A stretch of 64,000 bases of DNA from Siphonobacter curvatus (GCF_002943425.1 NZ_PTRA01000005.1:1-64000), one strand, 5' to 3'; shown: positions 1 through 9,087, numbered from the stretch's first letter. Program-made: numbers and translations. Notes: a model not told the origin generated them from the sequence alone.

Positions 1-81
1 ATCTTCCGTGGGAGCGGCAAAGCTAGTCAGGGTAACGAAGGCGAAAGCAAGAGCGAACAGAGATTGAATGGAAGTTTTCAT
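1..81 (-). CDS. Secreted protein, N-terminal fragment (runs off left edge)
   Basis: Only the first 27 codons are in the window. They begin MKTSIQSLFALAFAF, then VTLTSFAAPTED. This is a typical Sec signal peptide: a lysine in the n-region, a hydrophobic core, and a likely signal peptidase I site after SFA. The mature protein lies outside the window, so no function can be given. The ATG at 81 is the only sensible start, because the upstream spacer is not coding in this frame. Confidence 0.6.
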   Translation of the reverse strand, partial: MKTSIQSLFALAFAFVTLTSFAAPTED

Positions 82-207
82 GGCTTTTATCGATTGAGAT
101 TGACAGGCAAAAAAAAGATGATCGGTTGTGTTAAAAATTCATGGCTTGGGTACATTCATCAAAGGCGACTGGCCTGATTGATGATTCAAAGTTGGGTTGA
201 AAACAGG

Positions 208-226
208 TACTATGCAATGCAAAGTA
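208..226. promoter_or_regulatory. 19-bp near-palindrome, putative operator
   Basis: The sequence TACTATGCAATGCAAAGTA is a dyad of two 9-base arms around one central base, with a single mismatch. It sits about 130 bases upstream of the leftward secreted gene and within its likely promoter region. The dyad resembles, from memory, operators of PadR-type repressors. No regulator gene is next to it here, so the regulator is unknown. Confidence 0.35.
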
Positions 227-827
227 GTATGTAAGGCTTGGTTGCTGGATGAGCGGTGATTGATGGGGTTTGCTTTCCAAAACGGCTGACCTTATTTACA
301 CACCAAGGATGCAGAGAAGCAGGGCTGCGTTGCAGTCAGGGCTGTTTTTTTAAGATTTCAGGGATGAATGGCAGGTTAAACAGGATGAGCGGGAATGTAC
401 AAGTCTGGGTTGGCCAACCCGAGTAATCGGATGGCAAGTGGGCATTGAATTAGCCTTACCCGATAGGATGGTTTGTATATATATAATAGGATACCACCGC
501 TAAAAACAGTACCGTTTCTAGTCTTCTCTAAGGGGCGGGAACGCGGAAGTCGGCTCTCTTCTACCTATTCTTGGGCTCTGAGGGAGCAAGCCTTATTTAG
601 GCAAATGTTTTGCGGCTAAAAATAAAATTATACATTTTTGCAGAGGTGTCGTCAGAGGAACGCTTAGGAAAAATTCATTTTAAGCAAGTATTTCTTACTT
701 TATACAGACAAATGATTTCATTACTAACAGACCTATCCCGTAATAGATCCCTTCTCTTGCCACTCCGTTTTTTCTGTGTAGTAATATATTTTTATTCACT
801 AGTTCTTTTCTTAGAGTTAGACCCATT

Positions 828-857
828 TTTTAAATAATACGCTGGTATTATTTAAAA
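828..857. repeat. AT-rich perfect hairpin upstream of glycosyltransferase
   Basis: Two 13-base arms (828-840 and 845-857) pair perfectly around the tetraloop GCTG. The hairpin lies 34 bases before the ATG at 892. It could be a terminator for leftover upstream transcription, a structured 5' leader, or a protein-binding dyad. Its A/T-only stem ends make a strong intrinsic terminator unlikely. Confidence 0.5.
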
Positions 858-891
858 TACAAATCCTCATTGATTACTATCACCCATTCAA

Positions 892-2775
892 ATGAACATA
901 AAAAAAAGATTTTTACTAATAGCACCGTGGGATTATCAATTATACGCGGTGATTGAAAAAAATCTTATCAGCTTAGGGTACGATGTTGTAGTAGTTCATA
1001 ATAATTCTTACCCTTTTACTTACAAAAATATTAGTCAACGTACGACTAATTTTTTTAGAAAGACTTTTCTAAAAGATAGAGATTACAAGAATTTCTTACG
1101 ACATAATTTTAATCAACAAACGCGTTTGTCGCTCGTAAAAACGTACGATCACTATGATGTGACGTTGGTAATCAGAGCGGATTTCTTTCCTTTAGAATTA
1201 CTACTGGAAGCCAGAAAAAGAAGCGACAAGTTTGTTTCATTTCATTACGACGGCATTTCAAGAAATCCAGAAGTGCTTCCTAAAGTTCATTTGTTCGATC
1301 GTTTTTACGCCTTTGACAAAACTGATGTTGTTAAATATCAGAAATACGGTGTACAATACGTACCCAACTTTTATTTCGATTATCCCGATGATTTGCCGGA
1401 TATTGAAACCAAAAATAAAATTTATTATATCAGTTCATTTCATCCTTCTCGCCTCCAGGCAATTATTGATTTCCATAAATTCATTATTAAGAAAATAAGT
1501 CCGGTACAATTCGATTTTGTTTATAATTTATACGACGAAGATAAAGTCCCTTTATACGTTAAAGAAAATTTTCATTGTCTACATAAAGTTAATCCATACG
1601 AAGACCAGTTAGTCCAGATAAAAAATACGGAGATCATTTTGGATTTCCGCATTGATGAGCACCAAGGCTTATCTTTCCGGATTTTTGATGGATTGAAGTT
1701 GCAGAAAAAAGTAATTACGACGAATGCTACAGTTGTCGACGAAGATTTTTATCATCCGAACAACTTCTTCATTTTAACGGAAGAGAATAAGGAGGAGCTG
1801 GATGATTTTCTGGCTCGTCCCTACGTAAAAATTGATGAGAAAATCCGGTCGAAATATTCCTTTACGAACTGGCTGGCCACGATTACCGATTATACGCACG
1901 GGCAGTTCCACGCGGCAACCAAACCCCTGATTAGTATCATCATTCCTTGTTATAATAACGAACGGGTCATCATAGAAGCCATCCAATCGGCTGAAAAACA
2001 GACCTACAAAAACGTTGAAATCATTGTAGTAGACGATGGTTCTACTGACCAAACCTTTGCTACCGTTTCTGAATACATACAGGGTACAAACAAAAACGTC
2101 AAACTTTATACAAAAACCAATTCCGGACCAGCCGCTACCCGCAACTATGGGTTTGATCAGTCAAAGGGACAGTTTATTGTTTTTCTGGACGGCGATGATA
2201 AGTTACACGAAGAATTCGTTGAAGAATATTTCAACGCCTTTATTCAGCATCCGAATGTTAATTTAGTGTATTCAAATGCCGAATATTTCGAAGGAAAAAC
2301 TGGTCCCTGGCATATTATTGATTATAACAAGGATGACTTACTCATCTCGAATTCCATTCCTATTTTTGCCATGATTAGTGCAGAAACCTTCGAAAAGGCG
2401 GGGAAATTTGATGAAAATTTACCTTGCCTTGAAGATTGGGAACTGTGGATTCGGGTGTTAGCAAAGAATAAAAACGTTTATAAAATTGATAAGTCCCTTT
2501 ATTATTACCGTAAACGTATTGAGAAAAATTCGTTAACGGATAACATCGATTTTCACGCTAAATCCATTATTTATTATCACTATATCTATGAAAAGCACAT
2601 TGATTTATACCGTGAAATGCACCTTGATTTGCCCCGCCTGCTAGATTCATATCGGGCGAATCGACAAAATCACCACGCTTTTCTTCGATACAAACGAAAG
2701 TATTATTCCGTCTGGTACCGAAAACTATTTTACAAGTTATTTAAACCTGATCTTTACAGGGAAATCTTTCACTAA
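892..2775 (+). CDS. Two-domain glycosyltransferase (CgeB-like N-terminus plus GT2)
   Basis: A 627-residue cytoplasmic or membrane-associated glycosyltransferase, presumably acting on cell-surface polysaccharide. Residues 1 to about 340 resemble the CgeB/DUF3880-type GT-B domain. From about 345 a GT2 fold of GT-A type begins with PLISIIIPCYNN, followed by the nucleotide-binding VVDDGS (380-384), the metal-binding DGD (433-435) and an EDWE motif (514-517) that fits the catalytic base. The C-terminus is basic and tyrosine-rich. The gene is clearly more AT-rich than its neighbours and stands alone, which suggests horizontal transfer. Donor and acceptor cannot be read from sequence. The ATG at 892 is the first in frame. 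Confidence 0.8.
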   Translation: MNIKKRFLLIAPWDYQLYAVIEKNLISLGYDVVVVHNNSYPFTYKNISQRTTNFFRKTFLKDRDYKNFLRHNFNQQTRLSLVKTYDHYDVTLVIRADFFPLELLLEARKRSDKFVSFHYDGISRNPEVLPKVHLFDRFYAFDKTDVVKYQKYGVQYVPNFYFDYPDDLPDIETKNKIYYISSFHPSRLQAIIDFHKFIIKKISPVQFDFVYNLYDEDKVPLYVKENFHCLHKVNPYEDQLVQIKNTEIILDFRIDEHQGLSFRIFDGLKLQKKVITTNATVVDEDFYHPNNFFILTEENKEELDDFLARPYVKIDEKIRSKYSFTNWLATITDYTHGQFHAATKPLISIIIPCYNNERVIIEAIQSAEKQTYKNVEIIVVDDGSTDQTFATVSEYIQGTNKNVKLYTKTNSGPAATRNYGFDQSKGQFIVFLDGDDKLHEEFVEEYFNAFIQHPNVNLVYSNAEYFEGKTGPWHIIDYNKDDLLISNSIPIFAMISAETFEKAGKFDENLPCLEDWELWIRVLAKNKNVYKIDKSLYYYRKRIEKNSLTDNIDFHAKSIIYYHYIYEKHIDLYREMHLDLPRLLDSYRANRQNHHAFLRYKRKYYSVWYRKLFYKLFKPDLYREIFH

Positions 2776-2887
2776 GTGATAGTATTCCAAAAAAGTAATT
2801 ATGACGTAATTACTGTTCGTTAAAAGCAGTACCCTTTACATTTTCAAATGCAACAGTTTCGTCGTCCACTTCTACCTTTCGAAAGAA

Positions 2888-2944
2888 AAGTGTACTAAAC
2901 TGATCGCCTGGATTGCCTTCAATTTCTGCCAGTTTAGTACACTT
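2888..2944. repeat. 15-bp perfect inverted repeat in intergenic spacer
   Basis: AAGTGTACTAAACTG (2888-2902) is repeated exactly inverted at 2930-2944, with a 27-base spacer. It sits in the 306-base gap (2776-3081) between the AT-rich glycosyltransferase and the ABM protein. No run of T follows, so it is a poor intrinsic terminator. It could be a dyad operator or the ends of a decayed small element. The rest of the gap shows nothing recognisable. Confidence 0.5.
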
Positions 2945-3081
2945 CATCTTAATAATTAAAAGCCTAATACCACGGACAATTCCAAACGGTTTTTCTGCAC
3001 TTCCTCTATATTAAAAAACTGTTTCCAGAGACTTACATTCAAAAGTGAGCTACACACGCCGCTGACTTATCTACACTATAC

Positions 3082-3399
3082 ATGTCAATCACGAAATACG
3101 GTCTTTTTGGAAAGTTAAAAGCCCTGCCTGGTCAGGGACAAGCCCTAGCCGATTTTTTACTAGAAGCGGCTCGGCTGCTGGATACAGCCTCCGGTTGTCA
3201 GTTATATCTGGTCAGTACGGATGTTACAGATGCCGATACGATCTGGGTAACGGAAGTCTGGGATACGCAGGAGGATCATGATCGTTCTCTACAGGCACCC
3301 GCCATACGAGAACTCATTGGTCGGGCCATGCCTTTGCTGGCCGAACGCCCCGAACCCGGCATGACCGTAAACGTACTAGGTGGAAAAGGACTTGCGTAA
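3082..3399 (+). CDS. Antibiotic biosynthesis monooxygenase (ABM) family protein
   Basis: A 105-residue single-domain protein of the YgiN-like ABM family, a dimeric ferredoxin-like fold often described as a quinol or heme-type monooxygenase. Visible family features are the N-terminal strand ITKYGLFGKLKALPGQ, the central TIWVTEVWDTQEDHDRS segment (the conserved EVWxxxxxHxxS pattern) and a final hydrophobic strand. No signal peptide is seen, so it is cytoplasmic. It is followed by a hairpin terminator shared with the convergent SGNH hydrolase. The natural substrate is unknown. Confidence 0.8.
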   Translation: MSITKYGLFGKLKALPGQGQALADFLLEAARLLDTASGCQLYLVSTDVTDADTIWVTEVWDTQEDHDRSLQAPAIRELIGRAMPLLAERPEPGMTVNVLGGKGLA

Positions 3400-3442
3400 T
3401 TCTTGGACGGATGCTTTTTCTGGCTTCTTATAACCATACAAT

Positions 3443-3477
3443 CACGAGCCCCTTACGATCTTGTGAAGAGGCTCGTG
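3443..3477. terminator. Bidirectional hairpin between convergent genes
   Basis: CACGAGCC (3443-3450) pairs perfectly with GGCTCGTG (3470-3477). It lies between the 3' ends of the ABM gene and the SGNH hydrolase gene. A short T run is lacking, so termination strength is uncertain, but position and stem fit a shared terminator. Confidence 0.55.
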
Positions 3478-3502
3478 TCAAAACCTTCTTTTGAAAGCTC
3501 CG

Positions 3503-4516
3503 CTATTTAGCTTGCTGAACGTACCAGTTTTTAGCTACTAGCTTGTCCTTGATTCGGCGGGCGATGATCTGATAGCCCAGTGAGTTCAGGTGCAGGTAAT
3601 CCGAGCGTACGCCCGCTGGAAATATATCCTGAGCCAGTTGAGCCTGATCTTGGGCAGTTGGCGTATACCCTACGGCTTTGAGTTCGTCGGCCGTGGGAGG
3701 AGTCATGGGCACAAAGTTGCTGCCGTAACGTCGCTGGAGTAAGGCATTAAAATCCGAAATCTGTTTGTAACCTGCTGTACCTTTCGTTTCCAGATTACTC
3801 ATCAGAATGCCTAATACCAGATAAAATTTAGGATTCGGCAGATAGTTAATGCAGTTGTCGATCAGATTGACAATCCCATCAAAATCGGGTACATCGTTTC
3901 GTCCCAACCAGAGGACCTGAATAGACGACTGATACGCGACTGCATCATCCGAAATAAAGACCGAATCGGTCGGAACGGCTACAGTGCTGGACTCGGTGGG
4001 CGTTAAGGTGTAGCTTTCCACTTGAGCCTCTCCCCCACCCTTTGCGGTACGGGTCAATGTACAGGGCACTTCGTTTACCCGACCCTTCAACGTCATGGTC
4101 AGATTGTTAGCAACCGTTGACAGCAGTTGTGTTGATAGCTTGGTTACCTTTACAGCTCCTGCTCCATTAAAGGCGTTTCCTTCCACGCTTAGTGTTAATG
4201 GAATCCCGCCCTGGCGAGCTACAATAGCCCGGCTTACCTGTCCATCGATACCAAAATTCTTGATCGTGTAATTAGGCAGTTCGTTGGCCAGCACCGTTGG
4301 ATAAGGCGTACCGCCTTTCCCAAACGTCAGCGAATCTCCCCAACAGGCAATTCGGGGTGGCGGGGGCGTAGTAGAGGATTTGGTAGGAAATACGTCATCG
4401 AGTACCTGGCATGAATCCAGAAGCATACTTCCTAAACCTAAAAGGCTAGCCCTTTGTAAAAAGGATCGACGATTCAGTAATGCTTGATCGCTTACTGGTT
4501 GATTATGTATAGACAC
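3503..4516 (-). CDS. SGNH/GDSL-type esterase, exported by Tat signal
   Basis: A 337-residue exported hydrolase of the SGNH superfamily, which deacylates esters of lipids, sugars or polysaccharides. The N-terminus carries a twin-arginine pattern NRRSFLQ (residues 15-21) and a hydrophobic stretch ending in Cys36, so it may be a lipoprotein. Block I is CWGDSLTFG with nucleophile Ser62. Block III is LGRND. Block V is SDYLHLNSLGY with the catalytic Asp and His. A proline-rich linker (about 48-54) follows the signal. Residues about 100-190 form an insertion rich in Thr and Val between blocks I and III. The substrate is not predictable. Confidence 0.8.
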   Translation of the reverse strand: MSIHNQPVSDQALLNRRSFLQRASLLGLGSMLLDSCQVLDDVFPTKSSTTPPPPRIACWGDSLTFGKGGTPYPTVLANELPNYTIKNFGIDGQVSRAIVARQGGIPLTLSVEGNAFNGAGAVKVTKLSTQLLSTVANNLTMTLKGRVNEVPCTLTRTAKGGGEAQVESYTLTPTESSTVAVPTDSVFISDDAVAYQSSIQVLWLGRNDVPDFDGIVNLIDNCINYLPNPKFYLVLGILMSNLETKGTAGYKQISDFNALLQRRYGSNFVPMTPPTADELKAVGYTPTAQDQAQLAQDIFPAGVRSDYLHLNSLGYQIIARRIKDKLVAKNWYVQQAK

Positions 4517-4923
4517 TGGATGATTGATTTGAAGAAGGTTTGATTTATGATATTTTTTAAAAAACTATACCTGTTTTCTAAAGCCGCCAGTGTACGCTTA
4601 TCATCCGCCTTTCCGGGCTAAACACAAAACGCACACAGTCAGAGTCGTATACAGATAACCGTAATCGGGATTCACCGAAGGCTTCGCTGGCGTATAACCG
4701 ATTTAAGAGCAGGGATTATTTTCCCCAGCGTCAATCTGCTCCTGCTCCTTAAAATGGGTTACAGCTTCCGCCAAGCCCCTTTTCGATGCTTCCGGCGATA
4801 CCTACGAAAATGAATCAGGCTGGTATTCTTTTTGTTCAAAAAAGTGTTAGCAAATGGTTTTACACCACGCAAGTCGCCTGATTTAGGCTTTGAGTAATTT
4901 CTACCACCAATCCATCCAACCTT
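4517..4923. other. Divergent promoter region
   Basis: A 407-base spacer between the starts of the SGNH hydrolase (minus) and the isochorismatase-like hydrolase (plus). It must hold both promoters. I found no clear TAnnTTTG box, riboswitch, tRNA or long repeat in it. Confidence 0.4.
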
Positions 4924-5523
4924 ATGAGTGAAAAGAATGCCGATTTACATGGCAATGTCCTCGAACAGTCTCCCGTTGCCTTGCTGGTTATTGATATGAT
5001 TAACGACCTGGAATTTCCCGAAGGAGAAGAATTCGTTGAATCATCCGAGCAGGCAGCCCAGAATATTTTAAGATTAAAGGAACAGGCCCGGCAACATCGG
5101 ATTCCCGTTATTTACGCCAATGATAACTTCGGACGTTGGCGGTCAGACTTTAACGAGGTCATTGAGCACGTGCTCCACGATCAGGTACGGGGGCAGCGAC
5201 TAGCCGAGCTATTGCGTCCAGATCAGGACGATTATTTTGTACTAAAGCCCAAACATTCCGCTTTTTACGCCACTACGCTTTCTACGCTTTTGCAATATTT
5301 TCAGGTCAAACGTTTAATCTTAACCGGTATCTCAACCGATTCCTGCATTGCCTTTACTGCTTCGGATGCGTATATGCGGGATTATGAAGTGTACGTTCCT
5401 TCGGATTGTACGACGGCTCGCAATGAAGAATTCACGAAAACTACGCTGGATTTTCTCGGACGTAGTGTTCATGCGGATACTACACCCTCTACGGAATTGG
5501 ACTTGGGAAAGCTGCGTCAGTAA
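4924..5523 (+). CDS. Isochorismatase-family cysteine hydrolase
   Basis: A 199-residue cytoplasmic hydrolase of the isochorismatase-like superfamily. The catalytic triad is visible: Asp24 in LLVIDMIND, Lys110 in LKPKHSAF, and Cys141 in STDSCIAF. The GIS before the Cys region fits the cis-peptide motif typical of the family. Members include nicotinamidases, N-carbamoylsarcosine amidases and true isochorismatases. The residues that separate these cannot be judged here, so only the family is called. The gene is monocistronic and ends before a very strong hairpin terminator. Confidence 0.85.
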   Translation: MSEKNADLHGNVLEQSPVALLVIDMINDLEFPEGEEFVESSEQAAQNILRLKEQARQHRIPVIYANDNFGRWRSDFNEVIEHVLHDQVRGQRLAELLRPDQDDYFVLKPKHSAFYATTLSTLLQYFQVKRLILTGISTDSCIAFTASDAYMRDYEVYVPSDCTTARNEEFTKTTLDFLGRSVHADTTPSTELDLGKLRQ

Positions 5524-5586
5524 TGTATGTCCCTATACGTTTAAAACGAACGTATTGATAGACAAACTCCTGGTAATACCTTCCTA

Positions 5587-5632
5587 CCATAAAGAAACCC
5601 CGTCTGGCAAACCAGACGGGGTTTCTTTATGG
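5587..5632. terminator. Strong 21-bp hairpin terminator
   Basis: A perfect 21-base stem (5587-5607 with 5612-5632) around the loop CAAA lies 63 bases after the isochorismatase-like gene. The stem contains the T-rich segment GGTTTCTTTA on its 3' side. The rest of the 306-base gap before 5830 holds no recognisable gene; a 62-codon frame there is lysine- and tyrosine-rich low-complexity sequence. Confidence 0.85.
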
Positions 5633-5829
5633 CCTATTTCAGTGGTTTTCTACCTTTAATCAGTAGCAAAAAAATGAGTACTCCCCGAAAAACCCGAAAA
5701 AGGTACCTGAAAAGTTACGTTAAATGCTATACGTCGAAAGTTTCGCCATATGGCTTAAATAAGTACAAAATTTACATCAGAAAACACAGTTGGACGTTTC
5801 CCGCCAATCACTTTTAATACTACCGTCCC

Positions 5830-6252
5830 ATGGCAAAGTTTGAGATTTTCCGCAGCAACATTAACTCTTTATATTATTTCAGTCTTGTTACCGATCTGGG
5901 TCAGCAGATTCTTTCCAGCGAAGGTTTTCTGAGTCCGAACGGCTGTTTGCAGGCCATCACGGCGGTCAAAGCCCGGGCTTCATTCCGGAATGCGTATCAG
6001 CGTATTGAAAATAACGGTTACTTCCGTTTTGACATGCTTTCGGATAACTTACAGGTCATTGCTAGCAGTAGTGCTTCGTATGCAACGTTACAGGGCCTTG
6101 AAACCGCCATTGACACATTGAAAACAGAAGCTCCGGAAGCTCCGGTTTACGAATACACTCCCCAAGGTTATCAGATTTTATCGACACTGCCGAAAGGATT
6201 AGCCGCCTTGCTCTTCATCCAAGCCTTTAGTTTTCTTTTTAGCCTGACGTAG
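5830..6252 (+). CDS. DUF1508 (YegP-like) protein
   Basis: A 140-residue protein with two tandem copies of the short YegP/DUF1508 unit. The first starts FEIFRSNINSLYYFSLVTD and the second YFRFDMLSDNLQVIASS. Each includes a segment like SEGFLS or SASYATLQG followed by a helix. The family forms compact beta-rich domains of unknown function, often linked with stress. The last 54 bases overlap the 3' end of the convergent TonB-receptor gene. Because of that overlap, the final residues (LLFIQAFSFLFSLT) may be poorly constrained. Confidence 0.75.
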   Translation: MAKFEIFRSNINSLYYFSLVTDLGQQILSSEGFLSPNGCLQAITAVKARASFRNAYQRIENNGYFRFDMLSDNLQVIASSSASYATLQGLETAIDTLKTEAPEAPVYEYTPQGYQILSTLPKGLAALLFIQAFSFLFSLT

Positions 6253-8607
6253 GCGATAGTTCAAAGTCAGGTTAATCTGTCGCAACCGCCCCTGACTGTT
6301 GGATTCCGTATAAAAATTACTGCCTTCGGTAATGGAGCGAAAACGTCGCGAATTGAAGACGTCGAGTACGTTCAGCGTCAGTGTTCCATTTCCTCGCAAA
6401 ATATCCTTACTCATCGATAAATCTAGTGTCGCCAGTGCTTTACGCGTTCCCTGCGGCGTTTGCTGGGGAGCTTCGTAATTGGCCCGGGCCTGTATATCCA
6501 GATTTTTCCAGAACGTAAATCGGTTGGTCATCCGGGCAAACCAACTGTAGGTATCACTTTGATAGGTGGCGTCGAGATTGGCACCGTCGGTGATGGCCCG
6601 GAAAAAGTTAAGGCTACCGTCAAGCTTCCACCAGGTTTTTGGTGAAAAAGAACTGGTAAATTCCGCCCCGTACGCATGTTCGGTTGCCAGGTTTTCGGGC
6701 CGGGTGGTTGAATTTCCGCCGTCATCCACCCGGCGAATCCGAATGATTTTTCCGTCCGTATGTCGATAGTACAGCGAGGAAGTAAACGATCCTTTCTCGA
6801 CGTACTTGATATGCCCGACTTCAAAAGCGTGCGTAAATTCCGGATTCAGATCCGGATTGCCGCTGTAGAAATTCCGACTATCACTAAACGTCATAAACGG
6901 ACTCAGATCGTTGTACTGCGGCCGTCGCACCCGGCGACTGTAACTGGCTTGGATAGCGTGCTGACGCGGCAGGTCGTAAGTGGCGTGTACGCTGGGAAAC
7001 AGATTGGCATACTGCCGGGGATTGACCTGATTGGTTTGTTTCAACGTAGTCGTCACATCGGTAATTTCACCGCGTAAGCCCAGCTGATACGAGAACTTGT
7101 GGGCCTTATTTCCCAGAATGGCGTAGGCTGCGTGAATGCGTTCTTCGTAGAGGAAGTTATTGGTAAGGCCTTCTAGGGGTTGCCAGCCCGTTTCGGCCCG
7201 CTGAGTCACCGAATAATTATTGGTCATATCGCGAAAACTGCTGCGAATTCCTGCTTCCAGCTTTCCTTCCTTGGCAAAGGGCCGTACGTAATCAGCCTGC
7301 AGGAGCCACTGCTTTTCGGTTTCATCATTCAAGGCCCGCTGTAAGATGGAAGGAGTACTTCCGCCACCTGGGTAAAACGTTTGCTGGGTGAAGTACTGAT
7401 CGGAATTTTCCCAGTTATCCAGGTATCGGATGTCCGCCGTCAGTTCGTGGCCCGCACGGGCGAAGGTTTTTTTGTAGGTAAGCACGTATTCGGAATTCGG
7501 CTCGGTTTCCGTTTCGTCCTGCGTCCGTTTGGTGGTCGCCAGTAATTCGGGACTTTGATACTGGTAATCGAGGTATTCCAGGTTAGTGAAACGTTTGCCC
7601 TTGCTGGTCCGCCAGGTATACGCCGCCGTTAGGATGCTTTTTTCACTGAAATAATAATCCAGTCCGGCCCGGGCGTTATTGTTCATACCCTTAAGCTGGC
7701 TTCGGGAGTTTTGCCGGGAAACAAAGGTGGAATCATTCCGGTAGACTTCCTGATACAGGTTATTTCGACCGGGGGTATTCCGATAAGCCAGCGTATAATT
7801 GACGAAAAAATTCAGATTCCGACGACGGTAATTGACGTTGGCAGCTAGTCCATAATTGGTCGGATGTCCCGTAATTACATCGAACGAGCCATTGATCCCT
7901 TCCTGCCGTTCTTTCTTGAGAATGATATTAATGACTCCTCCCATCCCCTCGGCTTCGTAACGGGCGGAAGGATTGGTAATGACTTCAATCTTTTCGATGG
8001 CACTGCCCTGTAGCTGTTGCAGTCCACTCCCACCCTTGATACTGACCAGTCCCGAAGGTCTGCCATCAATAAGAATCCGGACGTTGCTACTGCCCCGTAA
8101 GCTTACGTTTCCTTCCACATCCACGGCCACGGAAGGTACATTACTCAAAATATCCGAGGCCGTACCGCCCGCGTTGGCTAGGTCTTTTCCGACGTTAAAT
8201 ACTCGCTTGTCGAGCGTCAACTCCATCGAACTTTTTTCGGCCTGTACCACCACCTCTTTCAGGGAATTGCTGGTAGGGCTCAGTTGAATAACGCCCAGAT
8301 CCAGGGCCTGCGAGCGTACCTGCAAAGCCGCCGTTTTTACGGGCTGATACCCAATGAATTCGATTCGGGCAAAATAATTTCCCGGCGTACTGGCGAGGCT
8401 GAAGGCACCGGATTCGTCGGTAAGCGTACCGGCCACGAACGAACTATCCGGCAGTCGGAACAATCGCACGGTAGCCGAAGCCATGGGCGTCTGCTTTTCC
8501 TGAACCCGCCCGCGAATGCCCGACTGAGCCCAGACCGGATTCGAAAAAACAGATACACAACTAAGCAAACAAAAGAAGCAATAGAATAGTAGAGGTTTAG
8601 AGGTCAT
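6199..8607 (-). CDS. TonB-dependent outer-membrane beta-barrel protein
   Basis: An outer-membrane protein of the OMP_b-brl_3 type found widely in Bacteroidota. From the ATG at 8607 it has 802 residues: a signal peptide ending VWAQ, a CarboxypepD_reg-like beta-sandwich (GIRGRVQEKQTPMASATV onward), a plug domain containing VEVxGNVSLRGSSNVRILIDG and IEKIEVITNPSARYEAEG, then the barrel. A longer frame reaches 8640, but it would start with TTG and bury the signal peptide. It is a paralogue of the receptor at 57655-60102. No neighbour indicates the ligand. Its 3' end overlaps the DUF1508 gene. Confidence 0.85.
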   Translation of the reverse strand: MTSKPLLFYCFFCLLSCVSVFSNPVWAQSGIRGRVQEKQTPMASATVRLFRLPDSSFVAGTLTDESGAFSLASTPGNYFARIEFIGYQPVKTAALQVRSQALDLGVIQLSPTSNSLKEVVVQAEKSSMELTLDKRVFNVGKDLANAGGTASDILSNVPSVAVDVEGNVSLRGSSNVRILIDGRPSGLVSIKGGSGLQQLQGSAIEKIEVITNPSARYEAEGMGGVINIILKKERQEGINGSFDVITGHPTNYGLAANVNYRRRNLNFFVNYTLAYRNTPGRNNLYQEVYRNDSTFVSRQNSRSQLKGMNNNARAGLDYYFSEKSILTAAYTWRTSKGKRFTNLEYLDYQYQSPELLATTKRTQDETETEPNSEYVLTYKKTFARAGHELTADIRYLDNWENSDQYFTQQTFYPGGGSTPSILQRALNDETEKQWLLQADYVRPFAKEGKLEAGIRSSFRDMTNNYSVTQRAETGWQPLEGLTNNFLYEERIHAAYAILGNKAHKFSYQLGLRGEITDVTTTLKQTNQVNPRQYANLFPSVHATYDLPRQHAIQASYSRRVRRPQYNDLSPFMTFSDSRNFYSGNPDLNPEFTHAFEVGHIKYVEKGSFTSSLYYRHTDGKIIRIRRVDDGGNSTTRPENLATEHAYGAEFTSSFSPKTWWKLDGSLNFFRAITDGANLDATYQSDTYSWFARMTNRFTFWKNLDIQARANYEAPQQTPQGTRKALATLDLSMSKDILRGNGTLTLNVLDVFNSRRFRSITEGSNFYTESNSQGRLRQINLTLNYRLRQAKKKTKGLDEEQGG

Positions 8608-8904
8608 TCCTGAGGAAATAGCGAGGTCGTAAGCCTTCAAAGTACAAGCTATTTCCCAGAATTATTCCAAACATTGGATTTATTCGAGTATAAATACGAC
8701 AAGAACGCGAAAGATGAAGATTTGGAGTACTATGGGCGGGCGGATGGGTTGGTTGTTGTCAGTTAATAGTTGTTGATTGATTGTTAACAGCTACTTGGAA
8801 CAAGCAAATTTCTTCATGGACGACATAAGCCCAAGGCCCGTCCTATCACATTCCATGGCGGAATTCCATTCCGGGAATCGCATTCTGGGGCTCAAGCCGC
8901 TTTC

Positions 8905-8944
8905 CATTCCATGGCGGCCACCATGGGATGGCCCCCATGGAATG
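8905..8944. repeat. Double-stem palindrome with CCATGG motifs
   Basis: CATTCCATGG (8905-8914) pairs with CCATGGAATG (8935-8944). Inside it, GGCCA (8916-8920) pairs with TGGCC (8929-8933) around an 8-base loop that contains a further CCATGGG. The result is a 10 plus 5 bp hairpin with one internal C/C mismatch. It is not followed by a T run. Confidence 0.6.
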
Positions 8945-9056
8945 CATACGGACTAAAAGACCAGCTCCGTCAGCGGGACGAAAATAGTCTTGTAATAACA
9001 TTACCATCAGTAGCTTTTAGTAGGAAATGCATACGAACCAAAAGACCAGCCGTCTC
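8942..9056. repeat. Imperfect direct repeat pair
   Basis: Two copies of a roughly 30-base unit start at 8943 and 9028 and are about 85 bases apart. Both contain ATGCATACG, then AAAAGACCAGC, then a CCGTC-like end. The first copy abuts the hairpin at 8905-8944. They may mark a duplicated fragment of a small element. Confidence 0.5.
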
Positions 9057-9087
9057 ACCGACACAAAAAACTAATTCATCAAAAAAA

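Larger units (their letters stand above)
82..891. other. Long AT-rich intergenic spacer
   Basis: About 810 bases without a convincing gene. It holds a 19-bp near-palindrome at 208-226 and an AT-rich perfect hairpin at 828-857, both listed separately. The segment from about 470 onward is visibly AT-rich, like the glycosyltransferase that follows. A 75-codon frame at 610-837 starts with TTG and resembles no family I know, so it is not called as a gene. The leftward promoter of the fragment at 1-81 and the rightward promoter of the glycosyltransferase must both lie here. Confidence 0.5.
8608..9087. other. Spacer with hairpin and direct repeats
   Basis: A 480-base spacer upstream of the TonB-type barrel and downstream of the cyanophycinase-like gene. 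ATTCCATGGCGG occurs directly repeated at 8850-8861 and 8906-8917. A long hairpin (8905-8944) and an imperfect tandem repeat (8942-9056) follow. No credible coding frame was found. The mix of repeats and GC-rich palindromes suggests a small mobile or regulatory repeat element. Confidence 0.45.

Noticed and set aside
610-837. 75-codon plus-strand frame
   Set aside because: TTG start, no family features, AT-rich spacer, and its end runs into an AT-rich hairpin; more likely chance.
5629-5817. 62-codon plus-strand frame after the 21-bp terminator
   Set aside because: Begins inside the hairpin; Lys/Tyr-rich low complexity with no recognisable domain.
8905-8944. Intrinsic terminator
   Set aside because: No T run follows on either strand, and the position is not at a gene end.
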